Shown: positions 40,858 through 50,333 of the stretch, in pieces
How the letters are laid out: each line of letters begins with the position of its first letter
Position numbering within the stretch: position 1 is the stretch's first letter
Origin: Streptomyces meridianus
Lineage (GTDB): Bacteria; Actinomycetota; Actinomycetes; Streptomycetales; Streptomycetaceae
Direction of reading: 5' to 3'
DNA length: 64,000 nt
Assembly: GCF_023703325.1 (NCBI RefSeq)
Contig: NZ_JAMQGM010000008.1
Coordinates: forward strand, 124,001 to 188,000
The notes under the pieces: generated by a model
Databases searched by the model: none
Seen by the model: the letters and a program-made list of their open reading frames with translations, nothing else
What the model was told of the DNA's origin: nothing
Program-made: the position numbers and the translations under genes

Positions 40858-42234
40858 TCACCCGGCACTCCGGTCCCGCACGGGATCCTGGCCGCCTACG
40901 GAGTCTCCGGCCCGCACCGCACCCGTGTCATCCGGCCCCCGCAGACCACCCGCGCCCTGCGCCGGCGCTCGGTCCACCACCCTGTCCCGCACCGCGAACA
41001 CCACCGCAACCAGCATCAGCGCCGCCGCCACGGCATACGCGCCGTCCATCCCCACCCCCTGAGACAACAGCCCCACGGCCACCGCGCCCATCCCCGTCCC
41101 CGCGTCGAACGCCAGATTCCACACCGTGCTCACCATGCCGTTCCCACCCGGACCGGCACGGCGGAACATCACCACCAGCGTGTCGTTCTGCAAGGCACCG
41201 AATCCCAACCCGTACACCACGGCAGCCGTCACCGCCCCCGCCACCGCAACGACGTCCGGCACCGGACCCGAAACCACCGCGAACCCTCCGGTGGCCAGCC
41301 CGCACGCCACCGCAGCAGGAACCACCAGCCGGCCCGCACCGACCCGGTCATTCCACACACCGGCACCCCAACGCCCCACCACCAACGCGGCGGACAACGC
41401 GAACAACGCCACCGGCGCAGCCACCGACGAACCACCCAGCGCCAGCGGCAGGAACGACGTCACACCACCCAGCGCACACGCCGCGACCGCCAGCACCCCC
41501 GGTGGCACCGCCAGCCCCCGCCACCGGCCCCCGGAACCCCGCCCCACCGGCGCAGCCTCCGGCACCCGCACCCGTGCCGGTTCCCGACCACCCCCCGAGC
41601 GCCGGCCCGACATCGCGGCCACCAACGGCAGCGCCAGCACACCGAGCATCCCCGTCACCACGAACACCGGAGCGAAACCGAAACGCCCCGAACACCACAC
41701 ACCCAGCGGCAACAGCGTCACCTGCGGCACCCCCACCGCCACGCCGTACCACCCCACCGCCCGCCCCCGCTGCCCCACCGGCACCAGTTCCGCGATCAAC
41801 GCGCTGCCCGTCACCACGACGAGGCCGAAGCCCAGCCCGCGCACCCCCGACACCGCCAGCACCCACCCCAGTTCCGACGACGCGAGGTATGCGAACGTCG
41901 GCACCCCCAACAGCAACGCCCCCGCGGCCAGCAGATGCCGCAACTCGAAACGCCGCAGCAGCCACCCCATGCCGAGCTGCGCACACACCGTCGTCGCCAT
42001 GGTGACGCCCGTCGCCGCACCCACACCCCCGTGCCCCGACCCGCCCTCGGCCGACCAGAGCGGAACCACGGACAGCAACGGCGCGAAATTCGCGAACGTG
42101 CCCAGCGTCGCCGCCAGCAACAGCAGGAAGTCCCGGCTGCCGAGCCCCGCCCCGGCACCGGCACCCCCAAGACCGGACGCACCATCCGAACCACCGGCCG
42201 GCGGACGCCGGCGCATCGAGCCGTAACGGGCCAT
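40858..42234 (-). CDS. MFS transporter
   Basis: A 458-residue major facilitator with about 12 hydrophobic segments in two halves, separated by a basic Arg/Gly-rich loop near residues 210-240. The first half contains TTVCAQLGMGWLLRRFELRH (A-motif-like loop between spans 2 and 3) and QRGRAVGWYGVAVGVPQ; the second half ends with a disordered polar tail. Substrate unknown; export of small molecules is the default expectation. GAGGAG lies 5-6 nt before ATG 42234. The longer in-frame extension upstream is Arg-rich and unlikely. Confidence 0.88.
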   Translation of the reverse strand: MARYGSMRRRPPAGGSDGASGLGGAGAGAGLGSRDFLLLLAATLGTFANFAPLLSVVPLWSAEGGSGHGGVGAATGVTMATTVCAQLGMGWLLRRFELRHLLAAGALLLGVPTFAYLASSELGWVLAVSGVRGLGFGLVVVTGSALIAELVPVGQRGRAVGWYGVAVGVPQVTLLPLGVWCSGRFGFAPVFVVTGMLGVLALPLVAAMSGRRSGGGREPARVRVPEAAPVGRGSGGRWRGLAVPPGVLAVAACALGGVTSFLPLALGGSSVAAPVALFALSAALVVGRWGAGVWNDRVGAGRLVVPAAVACGLATGGFAVVSGPVPDVVAVAGAVTAAVVYGLGFGALQNDTLVVMFRRAGPGGNGMVSTVWNLAFDAGTGMGAVAVGLLSQGVGMDGAYAVAAALMLVAVVFAVRDRVVDRAPAQGAGGLRGPDDTGAVRAGDSVGGQDPVRDRSAG

Positions 42235-42506
42235 GCCACTCCTCGCACGCGGAAACCACCGCCACCGTACGGGCCCGGCACCCCGCGTCGTCCGCACACC
42301 CCGCACCGGCCTCCCGACGCGCCCCCCGATCCCGCGGCTCACCCCCGTCACGCCCACCGGTCCCCGTCAACTCGGCGGTCCCACCGATCCCTTCCCGCAT
42401 CCCACCGGGCACAGCAGAGCGCGGCGCCCCGCGGAGCGACCTCTCATCGCCCCACGCGGCACCGCGCATCACCGCGAACCGCACCCCCGGCACGCAGCCC
42501 GCCCCG

Positions 42507-42947
42507 TCACGCCGGGGCGTACACCTGCCCGACGAACTCGCCCAGCTCGTGATCGCTCAGATTGCGCGCCAGGTTCGCCTCACTGATCATGCCGACCAGC
42601 CGGTGCCCATCGGCCACGTCGATCACCGGCAACCGCTTGACCTTGTGCTCCTCCATGGCGTCCAACGCCTTCGAAACGTCGGCATCCGCATCGATCCACC
42701 ACAGGCTGCCCGCGAACTCGCCCGCCCGCACCTGCGCCGGATCACGCCCCTCGGCGCAGCACCGCAGCACGATGTCACGATCCGTGATCATCCCCTTCAG
42801 CCGGTTGTCGTCACCGCAGATCGGTACACACCCGACGTCCAGATCACGCATCATCCGCGCCGCATCGAAGAGGGTCTGCCCCTCGGTGACGCACTGCGCG
42901 CCCTCGTGCATGATCTCGCGTACCGCCATCCTCTTCGTGCGCGCCAT
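42507..42947 (-). CDS. CBS-pair domain protein
   Basis: A 146-residue cytoplasmic protein made of two CBS motifs. The first covers about residues 9-65 (MHEGAQCVTEGQTLFDAARMM, then GCVPICGDDNRLKGMITDRD) and the second about 75-135 (KVKRLPVIDVADGHRLVGMIS). Such pairs bind adenosyl ligands (AMP, ATP, SAM) and act as energy or redox sensors; the target is unknown. Related to hypoxia-associated Hrp1-like proteins of actinobacteria in layout. GGGAGGCGACC precedes the ATG. It stands alone between two minus-strand genes. Confidence 0.88.
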   Translation of the reverse strand: MARTKRMAVREIMHEGAQCVTEGQTLFDAARMMRDLDVGCVPICGDDNRLKGMITDRDIVLRCCAEGRDPAQVRAGEFAGSLWWIDADADVSKALDAMEEHKVKRLPVIDVADGHRLVGMISEANLARNLSDHELGEFVGQVYAPA

Positions 42948-43099
42948 GACCGGTCGCCTCCCTTCCGCCCGGGCCGCCTCCGGCACACCCCACGTGGCCG
43001 GGCAGCAGTCGGACCTCGCTGAATCCGGGCCTCCATCCATGGCAGCACGGATGACCCGACGATGCCCACCGGGGAGCGAAGCCCTGCCCGCGCCCGTCC

Positions 43100-44005
43100 T
43101 CACACGTCGCAGACCAGCACCGTCCGGCACAGCCCGCACCGCACCCGCACCCTGCGCCCCTCCGCAGGAACCCGAATCCGCTGACAGCACACCGGGCAGG
43201 GAAACGTCACCCGCAGCGGCGCACCCTCCTCGAACGCGTAACCGTCCTGCACCGACGGCAGCGCCGTCCTCCCCGCCCGATCCAGCCCCAGGGCCCGGCG
43301 CCGGTCCCGCGCGTAACGGTGCCGGCCCACCCGCCCCGCGGCCGCCAGCGGAGGCCGCTCACCGTCCCTGCGCGCCTCCGCCATCCCCGCCGTGTACGCC
43401 GTGTACGCCTGCGGACTCGTGAACCACACCGACGGATCCTCCCCGAACAGCAAGGCCCGCTTCGCCAGCACGTACCCGAACTCCTCCGGCGTCAGATAGC
43501 CCAACTTCTGCGAGGACACGGCGTCTTCGCGGAACGCGTCCAGCTCCAGCCAGCCCGTCCCCAGATACGCCGCGGCCGTGTCCGTGAGCACCTCGTTCTC
43601 CCCGGTGTCCGGCAGCCACAGATCCAGCCGGTGCAGATACACGTGCATCACCTCGTGTGCCAGCACCGCACCGATGTCCCGCCGGTGCTCCTTGAACCGC
43701 TCGTTCAACTCGACGAAGTACTCCGGCCCCGCCGCCAGCTCCACACTCCCCGCATGCCGCATCCGGCGGAAACTCACGATCACCCGCGCATCCGGCAACC
43801 GCAGATGCCGCACCAGCACCCGCGCCACCCGCTGCACCCCGAGGAACAGATCGTCGTCATCGGCGAACGCCACATCCGCCGGCAGCACCGACGTCCCGAA
43901 CCCGCGCACCGCGTCCGCCGACAACCGCCGGTACAACGTGGTGATCGACGAACGAACCGTCCCCAGGTGCGGCAGACCATGCACCACCTCACCGACCGAT
44001 CCCAC
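43100..44005 (-). CDS. Putative zinc metallopeptidase with C-terminal zinc-ribbon-like tail
   Basis: A 301-residue cytoplasmic protein I cannot place in a named family. It contains HEVMH in VLAHEVMHVYLHRLDLW and a downstream Glu in ENEVLTDTAAAYLG, the gluzincin/minigluzincin arrangement (HExxH plus Glu about 22 residues later). The C-terminal 35 residues hold CPVC and CGLC knuckles (TFPCPVCCQRIRVP and RVRCGLCRTVLVC), probably a second zinc. No signal peptide or membrane segment is present. It is divergent from pepN, 94 bases apart, so the two may share control. Confidence 0.65.
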   Translation of the reverse strand: MGSVGEVVHGLPHLGTVRSSITTLYRRLSADAVRGFGTSVLPADVAFADDDDLFLGVQRVARVLVRHLRLPDARVIVSFRRMRHAGSVELAAGPEYFVELNERFKEHRRDIGAVLAHEVMHVYLHRLDLWLPDTGENEVLTDTAAAYLGTGWLELDAFREDAVSSQKLGYLTPEEFGYVLAKRALLFGEDPSVWFTSPQAYTAYTAGMAEARRDGERPPLAAAGRVGRHRYARDRRRALGLDRAGRTALPSVQDGYAFEEGAPLRVTFPCPVCCQRIRVPAEGRRVRVRCGLCRTVLVCDV

Positions 44006-44099
44006 ACCTCCACACTACGGCGGCGCAGCCCGCACCGGCCCGCGACGACCTCCGCCAACACCCCTGCACCACCCGCGAGGCATGAGGCAGCATGACTCC

Positions 44100-46622
44100 A
44101 TGCCCGCACTGACGCGCGACGAAGCGCAGACACGAGCCCGCCTCCTCGAGGTCCACCGCTACAGCATCGACCTCGACCTCACACGCGGCGACGAGACCTT
44201 CGCCTCCACCACCGTCATCCGCTTCACTGCGCGCGAAACCGGCAGCACCTTCCTCGACCTGCGGCCCACCACCCTCCACCGCATCCTCCTCGACGGAAGC
44301 GAACTCGACCCCGCCGCCCTCACCGAAGGCCGCTACCCCCTCGACGGCCTCACCCCCGGCGAACACGAACTGCGCGTCGAGACCGACATGCCCTACTCCC
44401 GCACCGGCGAGGGCATGCACCGTTTCACCGACCCCGCCGACGACGAGACCTACCTCTACACCCAGGGCTTCCTCGACGACTGCCAACGCGTCTTCGCCGC
44501 CTTCGACCAACCCGACCTCAAAGCCGTCTTCGAACTCACCGTCACCGCCCCCCACGACTGGACGGTCCTCGGCAACGGCATCGCCACCCGAACCACCGGA
44601 ACCGGCACCTGGACCATCGCCCCCACCCCACCCATCAGCACCTATCTTGTGGCCGTCGCCGCCGGTCCCTACCACTCCGTGCGCGCCGAACACGCCGGCC
44701 TCCCCCTCGGCCTCCACGCCCGCCGCTCCCTCGCCGAACACCTCGACGCCGACGCCGCCGAACTGCTCGACATCACCCGCCGCTGCTTCGACCGCTATCA
44801 CGAGATCTTCGACGAGCCCTACCCCTTCGACTCCTACGACCAGGCCTTCGTCCCCGAGTTCAACGCCGGCGCCATGGAGAACCCCGGACTCGTCACCTTC
44901 CGCGACGAGTTCGTCTACCGCTCCGCCGTCACCGACACCGAACGCCAGACCCGCGCCGTCGTCATCGCCCACGAAATGGCCCACATGTGGTTCGGCGACC
45001 TCGTCACCCTCCAATGGTGGGACGACATCTGGCTCAACGAGTCCTTCGCCGAGTACATGGGCTACCAGGTCGTCACCGACGCCACCCCCCACCAGGGCGC
45101 CTGGACCGAGTTCGCCATCGCCCGCAAGAGCTGGGGCTACGACGCCGACCAACGCCCCTCCACCCACCCCGTCGCACCCGACGCCGAAGCCGTCCCCGAC
45201 AGCGCCGCCGCCCTCCTCAACTTCGACGGCATCTCCTACGCCAAGGGCGCCTCCGCGCTGCGGCAACTCGTCGCCTGGCTCGGCGAGAAGGACTTCCTCG
45301 CCGGCATCAACGACCACTTCGCCCGCCACCGCTTCGGCAACGCCACCCTCGCCGACTTCCTCGACTCCCTCGGCCGCGCATCCGACCAGGACATCCACGC
45401 CTGGGCCGACCGCTGGCTGCGCACCACCGGCGTCGACACCCTCACCCCCGCCGTCACCACCCGCACCACCGACGACAACCCCACCCGCCATACCTGGAAC
45501 CTCGGCGTCAGCCACTCCGGCAACCGGCCCCACCACATCGCCGTCACCGCCTACGACCTGGCCCCCGCCGCACCTGACGCTCTCACCCTCCGCGAACGCT
45601 TCGACCTCGCCATCCCCGCCGACGGCGACCCCCGCCCCCACGCCCTCACCGGCCCCCGCCCCGATCTCGTCCTCCTCAACGACCAGGACCTGACCTACGC
45701 CAAGATCCGGCTCGACCCCGCATCCTGGACCACCGTCCGGCAAGCCCTCTCCGCAATCCCCGACCCCCTCACCCGCTCCGTCGTCTGGAACGCAGCCCGC
45801 GACATGGTCCGCGACGGCGAACTCCCGCCCGCCGCCTACCTCGACGCCGCCCGCACCCACCTGCCCCAAGAGAGCGACGTCGCCGTCGCCCACGGCGTCC
45901 TCACCTTCGCCCGCACCCAGATCGCCGACCGCTACCTCGCCCCCGACGCCCGTCCCCACGCCCTGGACACCCTCACCGCAGTCTGCCGCGACATCCTCGA
46001 AACCACGCGCGAACGACAGGCTCCCGGGCTCCGCCTCACCGCCGTCCGTGCCCTCATCGACAGTGCCGCCGACCCGGCCGAACTCCGCGACTGGCTCACC
46101 CACGACACCGTCCCCCACGGCCCCCGGCTCGACCCCGAACTCCGCTGGCGCACTCTCCATCGCCTCAGCGTTCTCGGCGCCGCCACCCCCGCCGACATCG
46201 ACGCCGAACTCACCCGTGACCCCAGCGCCACCGGCCGCGAGGGTGCCGCCCGCTGCCGCGCCGCCCTCCCCGACCCCCGCGCCAAAGCCGAAGCCTGGAA
46301 CGCCCTCTTCGAAACCGACGAACTCTCCAACTACCTCTTCACCGCCACCGCCCAGGGCTTCTGGCAACCCGAACAGCACGAGCTCCTCGAGGACTACCTG
46401 CCCCGCTACCACCCCGCAGCCGTCGCCGTCGCCCGACGCCGCGGCTCTGCCATCGCCGAAGCCGCCGGGCGCTGGGCCTACCCCGCTCACGCCGTCCACC
46501 CCGACACCCGCCGCCGCACCGAACAGTGCATCGGCGACGCGGACCCCGTCCCCGCCCTCCGCCGCCGGCTGGTCGACCACCTCGCCGACCTCGACCGGGC
46601 CCTCCACGTCCGCGGCATGTGA
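44100..46622 (+). CDS. pepN: Aminopeptidase N (M1 family)
   Basis: Cytoplasmic zinc aminopeptidase of 840 residues, normal for actinobacterial PepN. The exopeptidase motif GAMEN is in FNAGAMENPGLVTF; the zinc site is HEMAH (H291, E292, H295) with Glu314 in WLNESFAEY, the HExxH-x18-E gluzincin pattern. The N-terminal beta saddle and a C-terminal ERAP1-like helical domain (from about 500) are present. ATG 44100 gives the typical MPALTRDEAQ start; ATG 44082 (six residues longer) is possible. The gene has an extreme preference for C-ending codons. Confidence 0.95.
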   Translation: MPALTRDEAQTRARLLEVHRYSIDLDLTRGDETFASTTVIRFTARETGSTFLDLRPTTLHRILLDGSELDPAALTEGRYPLDGLTPGEHELRVETDMPYSRTGEGMHRFTDPADDETYLYTQGFLDDCQRVFAAFDQPDLKAVFELTVTAPHDWTVLGNGIATRTTGTGTWTIAPTPPISTYLVAVAAGPYHSVRAEHAGLPLGLHARRSLAEHLDADAAELLDITRRCFDRYHEIFDEPYPFDSYDQAFVPEFNAGAMENPGLVTFRDEFVYRSAVTDTERQTRAVVIAHEMAHMWFGDLVTLQWWDDIWLNESFAEYMGYQVVTDATPHQGAWTEFAIARKSWGYDADQRPSTHPVAPDAEAVPDSAAALLNFDGISYAKGASALRQLVAWLGEKDFLAGINDHFARHRFGNATLADFLDSLGRASDQDIHAWADRWLRTTGVDTLTPAVTTRTTDDNPTRHTWNLGVSHSGNRPHHIAVTAYDLAPAAPDALTLRERFDLAIPADGDPRPHALTGPRPDLVLLNDQDLTYAKIRLDPASWTTVRQALSAIPDPLTRSVVWNAARDMVRDGELPPAAYLDAARTHLPQESDVAVAHGVLTFARTQIADRYLAPDARPHALDTLTAVCRDILETTRERQAPGLRLTAVRALIDSAADPAELRDWLTHDTVPHGPRLDPELRWRTLHRLSVLGAATPADIDAELTRDPSATGREGAARCRAALPDPRAKAEAWNALFETDELSNYLFTATAQGFWQPEQHELLEDYLPRYHPAAVAVARRRGSAIAEAAGRWAYPAHAVHPDTRRRTEQCIGDADPVPALRRRLVDHLADLDRALHVRGM

Positions 46623-46651
46623 CCCGGCCGACCCGGCCCCCACCCACGACA

Positions 46652-46686
46652 GGGCCCCCGGAACCCGTCACAGGCTCCGGGGGCCC
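46652..46686. terminator. Terminator between convergent pepN and nucleotidase genes
   Basis: GGGCCCCCGGA (46652-46662) pairs with TCCGGGGGCCC (46676-46686), 11 bp perfect, 13-nt loop, located between two convergent stops. Confidence 0.75.
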
Positions 46687-46715
46687 GCCCCTGAATCACC
46701 GGCACCCCGGCGGCA

Positions 46716-48527
46716 TCAGAACACCGGAGCGCCCTCCCGCGTCAGCACCCAGTCCACCGACGCGAACTGCGACCCGTCGATCTCGCCCTTCTCCTTCACC
46801 CAAGCGATCATCGTGTTGCGGATCTCATCCGAATTCGCCCACAGCTGCTCGGACTTCGCCACGTGCGGGAAATTGCCGCCACCACTCGCCCGGTAGTTGT
46901 TCACCGCCAGCACGAACTGCGCTTCCTCATCGATGGGTTCACCCCCGAACCGCACATCCGTCACCCGCGAACCCTTCGGCTTCGCAATGTCGATCTCGTA
47001 CGACACACCGCTGACCACGTCGTAGTTGTAGTCCGGAATGCCGTCCGCGTTCGTCAGCTTCGCCGGATCCACCTCGGCACCCGGAGCCGTCCGCACGAAA
47101 TAATTCGCCGAGAACTCCAGGTAGTCCCGCACCTGCGCTCCCGTCAGCAGCCGCGCCTCCAGCGTGTTCTCGAACACGTACAGACCCGCCACATCCCGGA
47201 TCGTCACCTCACCCGCCGGGATCCCCGCACTCCGCAAGAAACACGCCGCCTGCGACAGCACCGGAAGCGACGCATGCGCCGTACCCGCCAGCGCCGCCCG
47301 CACCGTCTCCGCCTGCACATGGTTGATCAGATCGATGATCGGCACATCCTTGTACGGAGCCTCCTCCGCCGACATCGCCGCCCGCGACGTCCCGATCACC
47401 TGGTTGACGTACGCCACGACCTTCTTGTGCTCGTCCGCCAGCAACCCCGTGATCCGCGCATCCTCCTCGACCGTGTTCGAGTCCACCACCCGCGCCGACA
47501 CCGACTCCACCGACCAACGGCCCCGCTCCCACACCAGACCGAAGTCGAACAGCGTCAACCGCTGCCCCCACTTCAGCGGCTCCGAGAGCACGACCTCCTT
47601 CCCCGTCTCCCTGTTCGCGATCCGGTACTCCGGAATCTCCGTGTGCGCATGGCCCACCAGAATCGCGTCGATGCCCGGTACCTGTTCCGCCACCAGACCC
47701 GCCGCATTCTCGACGTGCGGCAGCTGATCCCCGTACGACGAGGTCCCGCTCGTCCCCGAGTGCGCCGACACGATCACCACGTCCGCACCCATCGACCGCA
47801 ACCGCGGCACGTACTTCGCCGCCTGCTCCTCCAGCCCCGGGAACGTCATCTTCCCCTGGACGTTCGCCTTGTCCCAGATCGCGATCCCCGGATTCGTCAG
47901 CCCCAGAATCCCCACCCGCACATCACGGCCGCACGGAGTACGCAATTCTTTGATCACATACGGCGGAAACGCCGGCCGCAGCGACTTCGCATCCAGCGCA
48001 TTCGCCCCCAGCAGCGGAAAGTCGCACTGCTCCTCGAACTTCCGCAGCACCGGAATCCCGTAGTTGAACTCGTGGTTGCCCAGCGCCGCAGCGTCGTACC
48101 CGATCGCGTTCATCGCCTGCGCCATCGGATGCACCGGGCCGTTCGCCCCCGTGATCGGATCCACCTTGGCGTAGTAGTACGCCAACTGCGTCCCCTGAAT
48201 CGTGTCACCCGCGTCGATGAGCAGCGTGTTGCGACGGCCCTTCTCCTCGCGCACCCGGTTCACCAGCGTCGAGATCTTCGCCAGCCCCACATCGTTGTGC
48301 GCCTTGTCGTCGAACTCCGCATCCGTGAAGTAGTCCCAGTTGAAAACGTTGCCGTGCAGATCCGTCGTCCCCATCACGGTGAACGCATACCGCTTCGCGG
48401 ACCGCCCACCACCGCGACCCACCTCCTGCGCAACAGCCGGCGAACCGGCCGCCACACCGCCCGCAACGGCCATTCCCGCCCCGGTGGCCGCCGTACGGCC
48501 CAGGAATCTTCTACGGTCGAGCGACAT
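46716..48527 (-). CDS. Tat-exported 5'-nucleotidase / 2',3'-cyclic phosphodiesterase family protein
   Basis: A 603-residue exported metallophosphoesterase. Tat signal DRRRFLGRTAA at residues 4-14 with a hydrophobic core ending in AVA. The calcineurin-like domain has TTDLHGNVFNWDYF (metal Asp/His), DAGDTIQGTQ, ALGNHEFNYG, VVIVSAHSG and VGHAHTEIP. The C-terminal 5_nucleotid_C domain (about 370-570) carries NYRASGGGNFP, a substrate-binding turn. It probably scavenges nucleotides or cyclic nucleotides outside the cell. AGGGAG lies 6-8 nt before ATG 48527. Confidence 0.93.
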   Translation of the reverse strand: MSLDRRRFLGRTAATGAGMAVAGGVAAGSPAVAQEVGRGGGRSAKRYAFTVMGTTDLHGNVFNWDYFTDAEFDDKAHNDVGLAKISTLVNRVREEKGRRNTLLIDAGDTIQGTQLAYYYAKVDPITGANGPVHPMAQAMNAIGYDAAALGNHEFNYGIPVLRKFEEQCDFPLLGANALDAKSLRPAFPPYVIKELRTPCGRDVRVGILGLTNPGIAIWDKANVQGKMTFPGLEEQAAKYVPRLRSMGADVVIVSAHSGTSGTSSYGDQLPHVENAAGLVAEQVPGIDAILVGHAHTEIPEYRIANRETGKEVVLSEPLKWGQRLTLFDFGLVWERGRWSVESVSARVVDSNTVEEDARITGLLADEHKKVVAYVNQVIGTSRAAMSAEEAPYKDVPIIDLINHVQAETVRAALAGTAHASLPVLSQAACFLRSAGIPAGEVTIRDVAGLYVFENTLEARLLTGAQVRDYLEFSANYFVRTAPGAEVDPAKLTNADGIPDYNYDVVSGVSYEIDIAKPKGSRVTDVRFGGEPIDEEAQFVLAVNNYRASGGGNFPHVAKSEQLWANSDEIRNTMIAWVKEKGEIDGSQFASVDWVLTREGAPVF

Positions 48528-48625
48528 CAAAGGGCTCCCTGTCTCATGGTCGGCGTCATCCATGACGCGCGTAGATTCTGGCCCGCCGACAGACCCGCGC
48601 AACAGAGCCCCAAGGTTTCGATCCG

Positions 48626-49372
48626 GTGACCGGCCACCACACCACCACACCTGCCACAGTTGGGCCCCTGACCACCTGCCACGGCCACCCCTGCCCTACG
48701 GGCCCCCCGAACCCACCCGCATCGCCGTCCGCGGCGAAGCCCGCCTCGCAACCGACCACGAAACCGCCCGCATCGGCCTCACCGTCACCCCGCGGAACCG
48801 ACCGACGCCACGCCCTCGACCAGCTCACCCGCCGCAACACCACCGCCCTCGACTCCCTCAAGAGCTACGGCGACACCGTCGAAAAACTCGAAACCGGCGC
48901 CTTCGTCATCACCCCGCGAAAACGCTGGAACGACAAAGGCCGCGGCGAACGCATCCGCGCCCACCACGGCCACGTACGGATCGCCGCAACCCTCAACGAC
49001 TCCACCGCACTCGGAGAACTCACCACCCGCCTCGCCGATCTCGAACTCACCGCCGGCGACGGTCCCTACCGGGCCCTCCGAACCGACTCACCCGACCACC
49101 GACGAGCACGGCAGCAAGCCGTCACCGAAGCAGTCCAGCGCGCCCGCGAATACGCCGCCGCCCTCGACACCCGACTCATCGCCTCCTCGAACTCGCCGAC
49201 ACCGGCGCCGAGAACACCCCACCATCCCTCCCACCCGCCCCCGGCGGCATGCACGCCGGCTACGGCAGCGCCCCCACCGAACCCGCACCGCCCCCCGACC
49301 TCGAACCACGGCGCCAGACCCTCCACGCCCACGTCAACGCCCGCTTCACCATCACACCCCCCCACACTCTGA
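48626..49372 (+). pseudogene. SIMPL-domain (DUF541) gene broken by frameshifts
   Basis: Conceptual SIMPL-type protein spread over two frames. One frame gives PTRIAVRGEARLATDHETAR up to TVTP near 48790. A second frame carries RGTDRRHALDQLTRRN, KLETGAFVITPRKRW and ADLELTAGDGPYRAL from about 48791 to 49182. The first frame resumes with LLELADTGAENTPP and LHAHVNARFTITPP (49183 to about 49355), and only the second frame then gives a nearby stop (49370-49372). So there are shifts near 48790, 49183 and within the C-run near 49360, and no credible start in the first frame. Either a decayed gene or clustered sequence errors in C-rich DNA; the encoded protein pieces are otherwise well conserved in character. 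Confidence 0.75.
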
Positions 49373-49422
49373 AAACCCCCGCCACAACAAGCCCACCCCA
49401 AACCACGGGGCGGGGCCGCACC

Positions 49423-50067
49423 TCACCCCCGACGCACCGCATAACCACCCAACGACGGCTCCAGCAGACCGAACGCCCGCCGAGCCGACCCCGCATGCGC
49501 CTCCGCCAACTCCTCCACCCGCTCCCCACCCAACGACCGCCGCAACACCTCCTGATACAACGCCCGATGCGCACCCCCCAACAACGCCGCAGCCGCCCGC
49601 GGAGTGATGTCATGCGGCTCCGCCCCCGTCTCCGCCATCAACACCCCCGCCAACGCGTCCTCCCGCTGCTCATGGAACTCCCGCAACCGCGCCATCAGCA
49701 CCGGACTCCCCACCACGATCCGTGCGAACGGCCCATCCGAGAACCCGATCACCGGATCATGCCGCTCCACCGCCAGCAGATACGCCTCCCGCAACGCCGC
49801 CAGCGCCGACTCGCCCACCGCACGCTGCGCCACCGTACGAGCGGGACCGGTGACGAACGCGTCGTGCAACCCGAGGACCAGGTCCTCCTTGCGGGGGAAG
49901 TAGTTCGTCACCGTCATCTTCGCGACCCCGGACGCCGCCGCCACCTCGGAGATCGTGACGCGGTCGAACCCCCGCTCCGCAAAGAGCCGGTTCGCCGCCG
50001 TCACGATCGCCTGCCGCGTCTGCCGCTTCTTGTACGCCCGCAGGCCCGGTACGCCGTCGTCCGCCAT
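49423..50067 (-). CDS. TetR/AcrR family transcriptional regulator
   Basis: A 214-residue regulator. N-terminal HTH at about residues 14-60: RQAIVTAANRLFAERGFDRV, TISEVAAASGVAKMTVTNYF, then RKEDLVLGLHDAF. The C-terminal ligand-binding domain has no recognised specificity. ATG 50067 has GGAG 5 nt upstream. A TGTGTTCGACACA palindrome lies 45 bases upstream and could be its own operator. It is divergent from pyk; the nearest genes on its strand give no clear target. Its coding strand also shows heavy C-ending codon use. Confidence 0.9.
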   Translation of the reverse strand: MADDGVPGLRAYKKRQTRQAIVTAANRLFAERGFDRVTISEVAAASGVAKMTVTNYFPRKEDLVLGLHDAFVTGPARTVAQRAVGESALAALREAYLLAVERHDPVIGFSDGPFARIVVGSPVLMARLREFHEQREDALAGVLMAETGAEPHDITPRAAAALLGGAHRALYQEVLRRSLGGERVEELAEAHAGSARRAFGLLEPSLGGYAVRRG

Positions 50068-50111
50068 GCGCTCCACCACTCACGCGCCGCTCGGTGAGCC
50101 GAACCCAAATC

Positions 50112-50124
50112 TGTGTTCGACACA
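50112..50124. promoter_or_regulatory. Palindrome in the tetR-pyk intergenic region (candidate TetR operator)
   Basis: TGTGT-TCG-ACACA, perfect 5-bp arms, overlapped by a second dyad GTGTT-CGACAC-AACAC (50113-50128). Position 45 bases upstream of the tetR ATG fits autoregulation. Confidence 0.35.
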
Positions 50125-50321
50125 ACACGTCACCGAGCATAGGTGCGCGGCCCTCCGCCTGCCTGTCGGCCGCTGCCCGGCAGTCCCGGGGTTCCGTCGC
50201 GTGCCCGCGGGTGGTGCTCATCGGAGCGACGTCGTGCACGTTTTCAACTCTTGTCAACGTGCTTGGGCAGATAGGGCCTTGAAGGTGCCTGCATGACCGT
50301 TCTCTACCCGTCGGTAGGTCT

Positions 50322-50327
50322 TAGGGT
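50322..50327 (+). promoter_or_regulatory. -10 element of pyk, leaderless start
   Basis: TAGGGT matches the actinobacterial -10 consensus and is followed by exactly 6 nt and the pyk ATG at 50334, placing the expected transcription start on the initiation codon. No Shine-Dalgarno is present upstream of the ATG. Confidence 0.5.
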
Positions 50328-50333
50328 CGGTTC

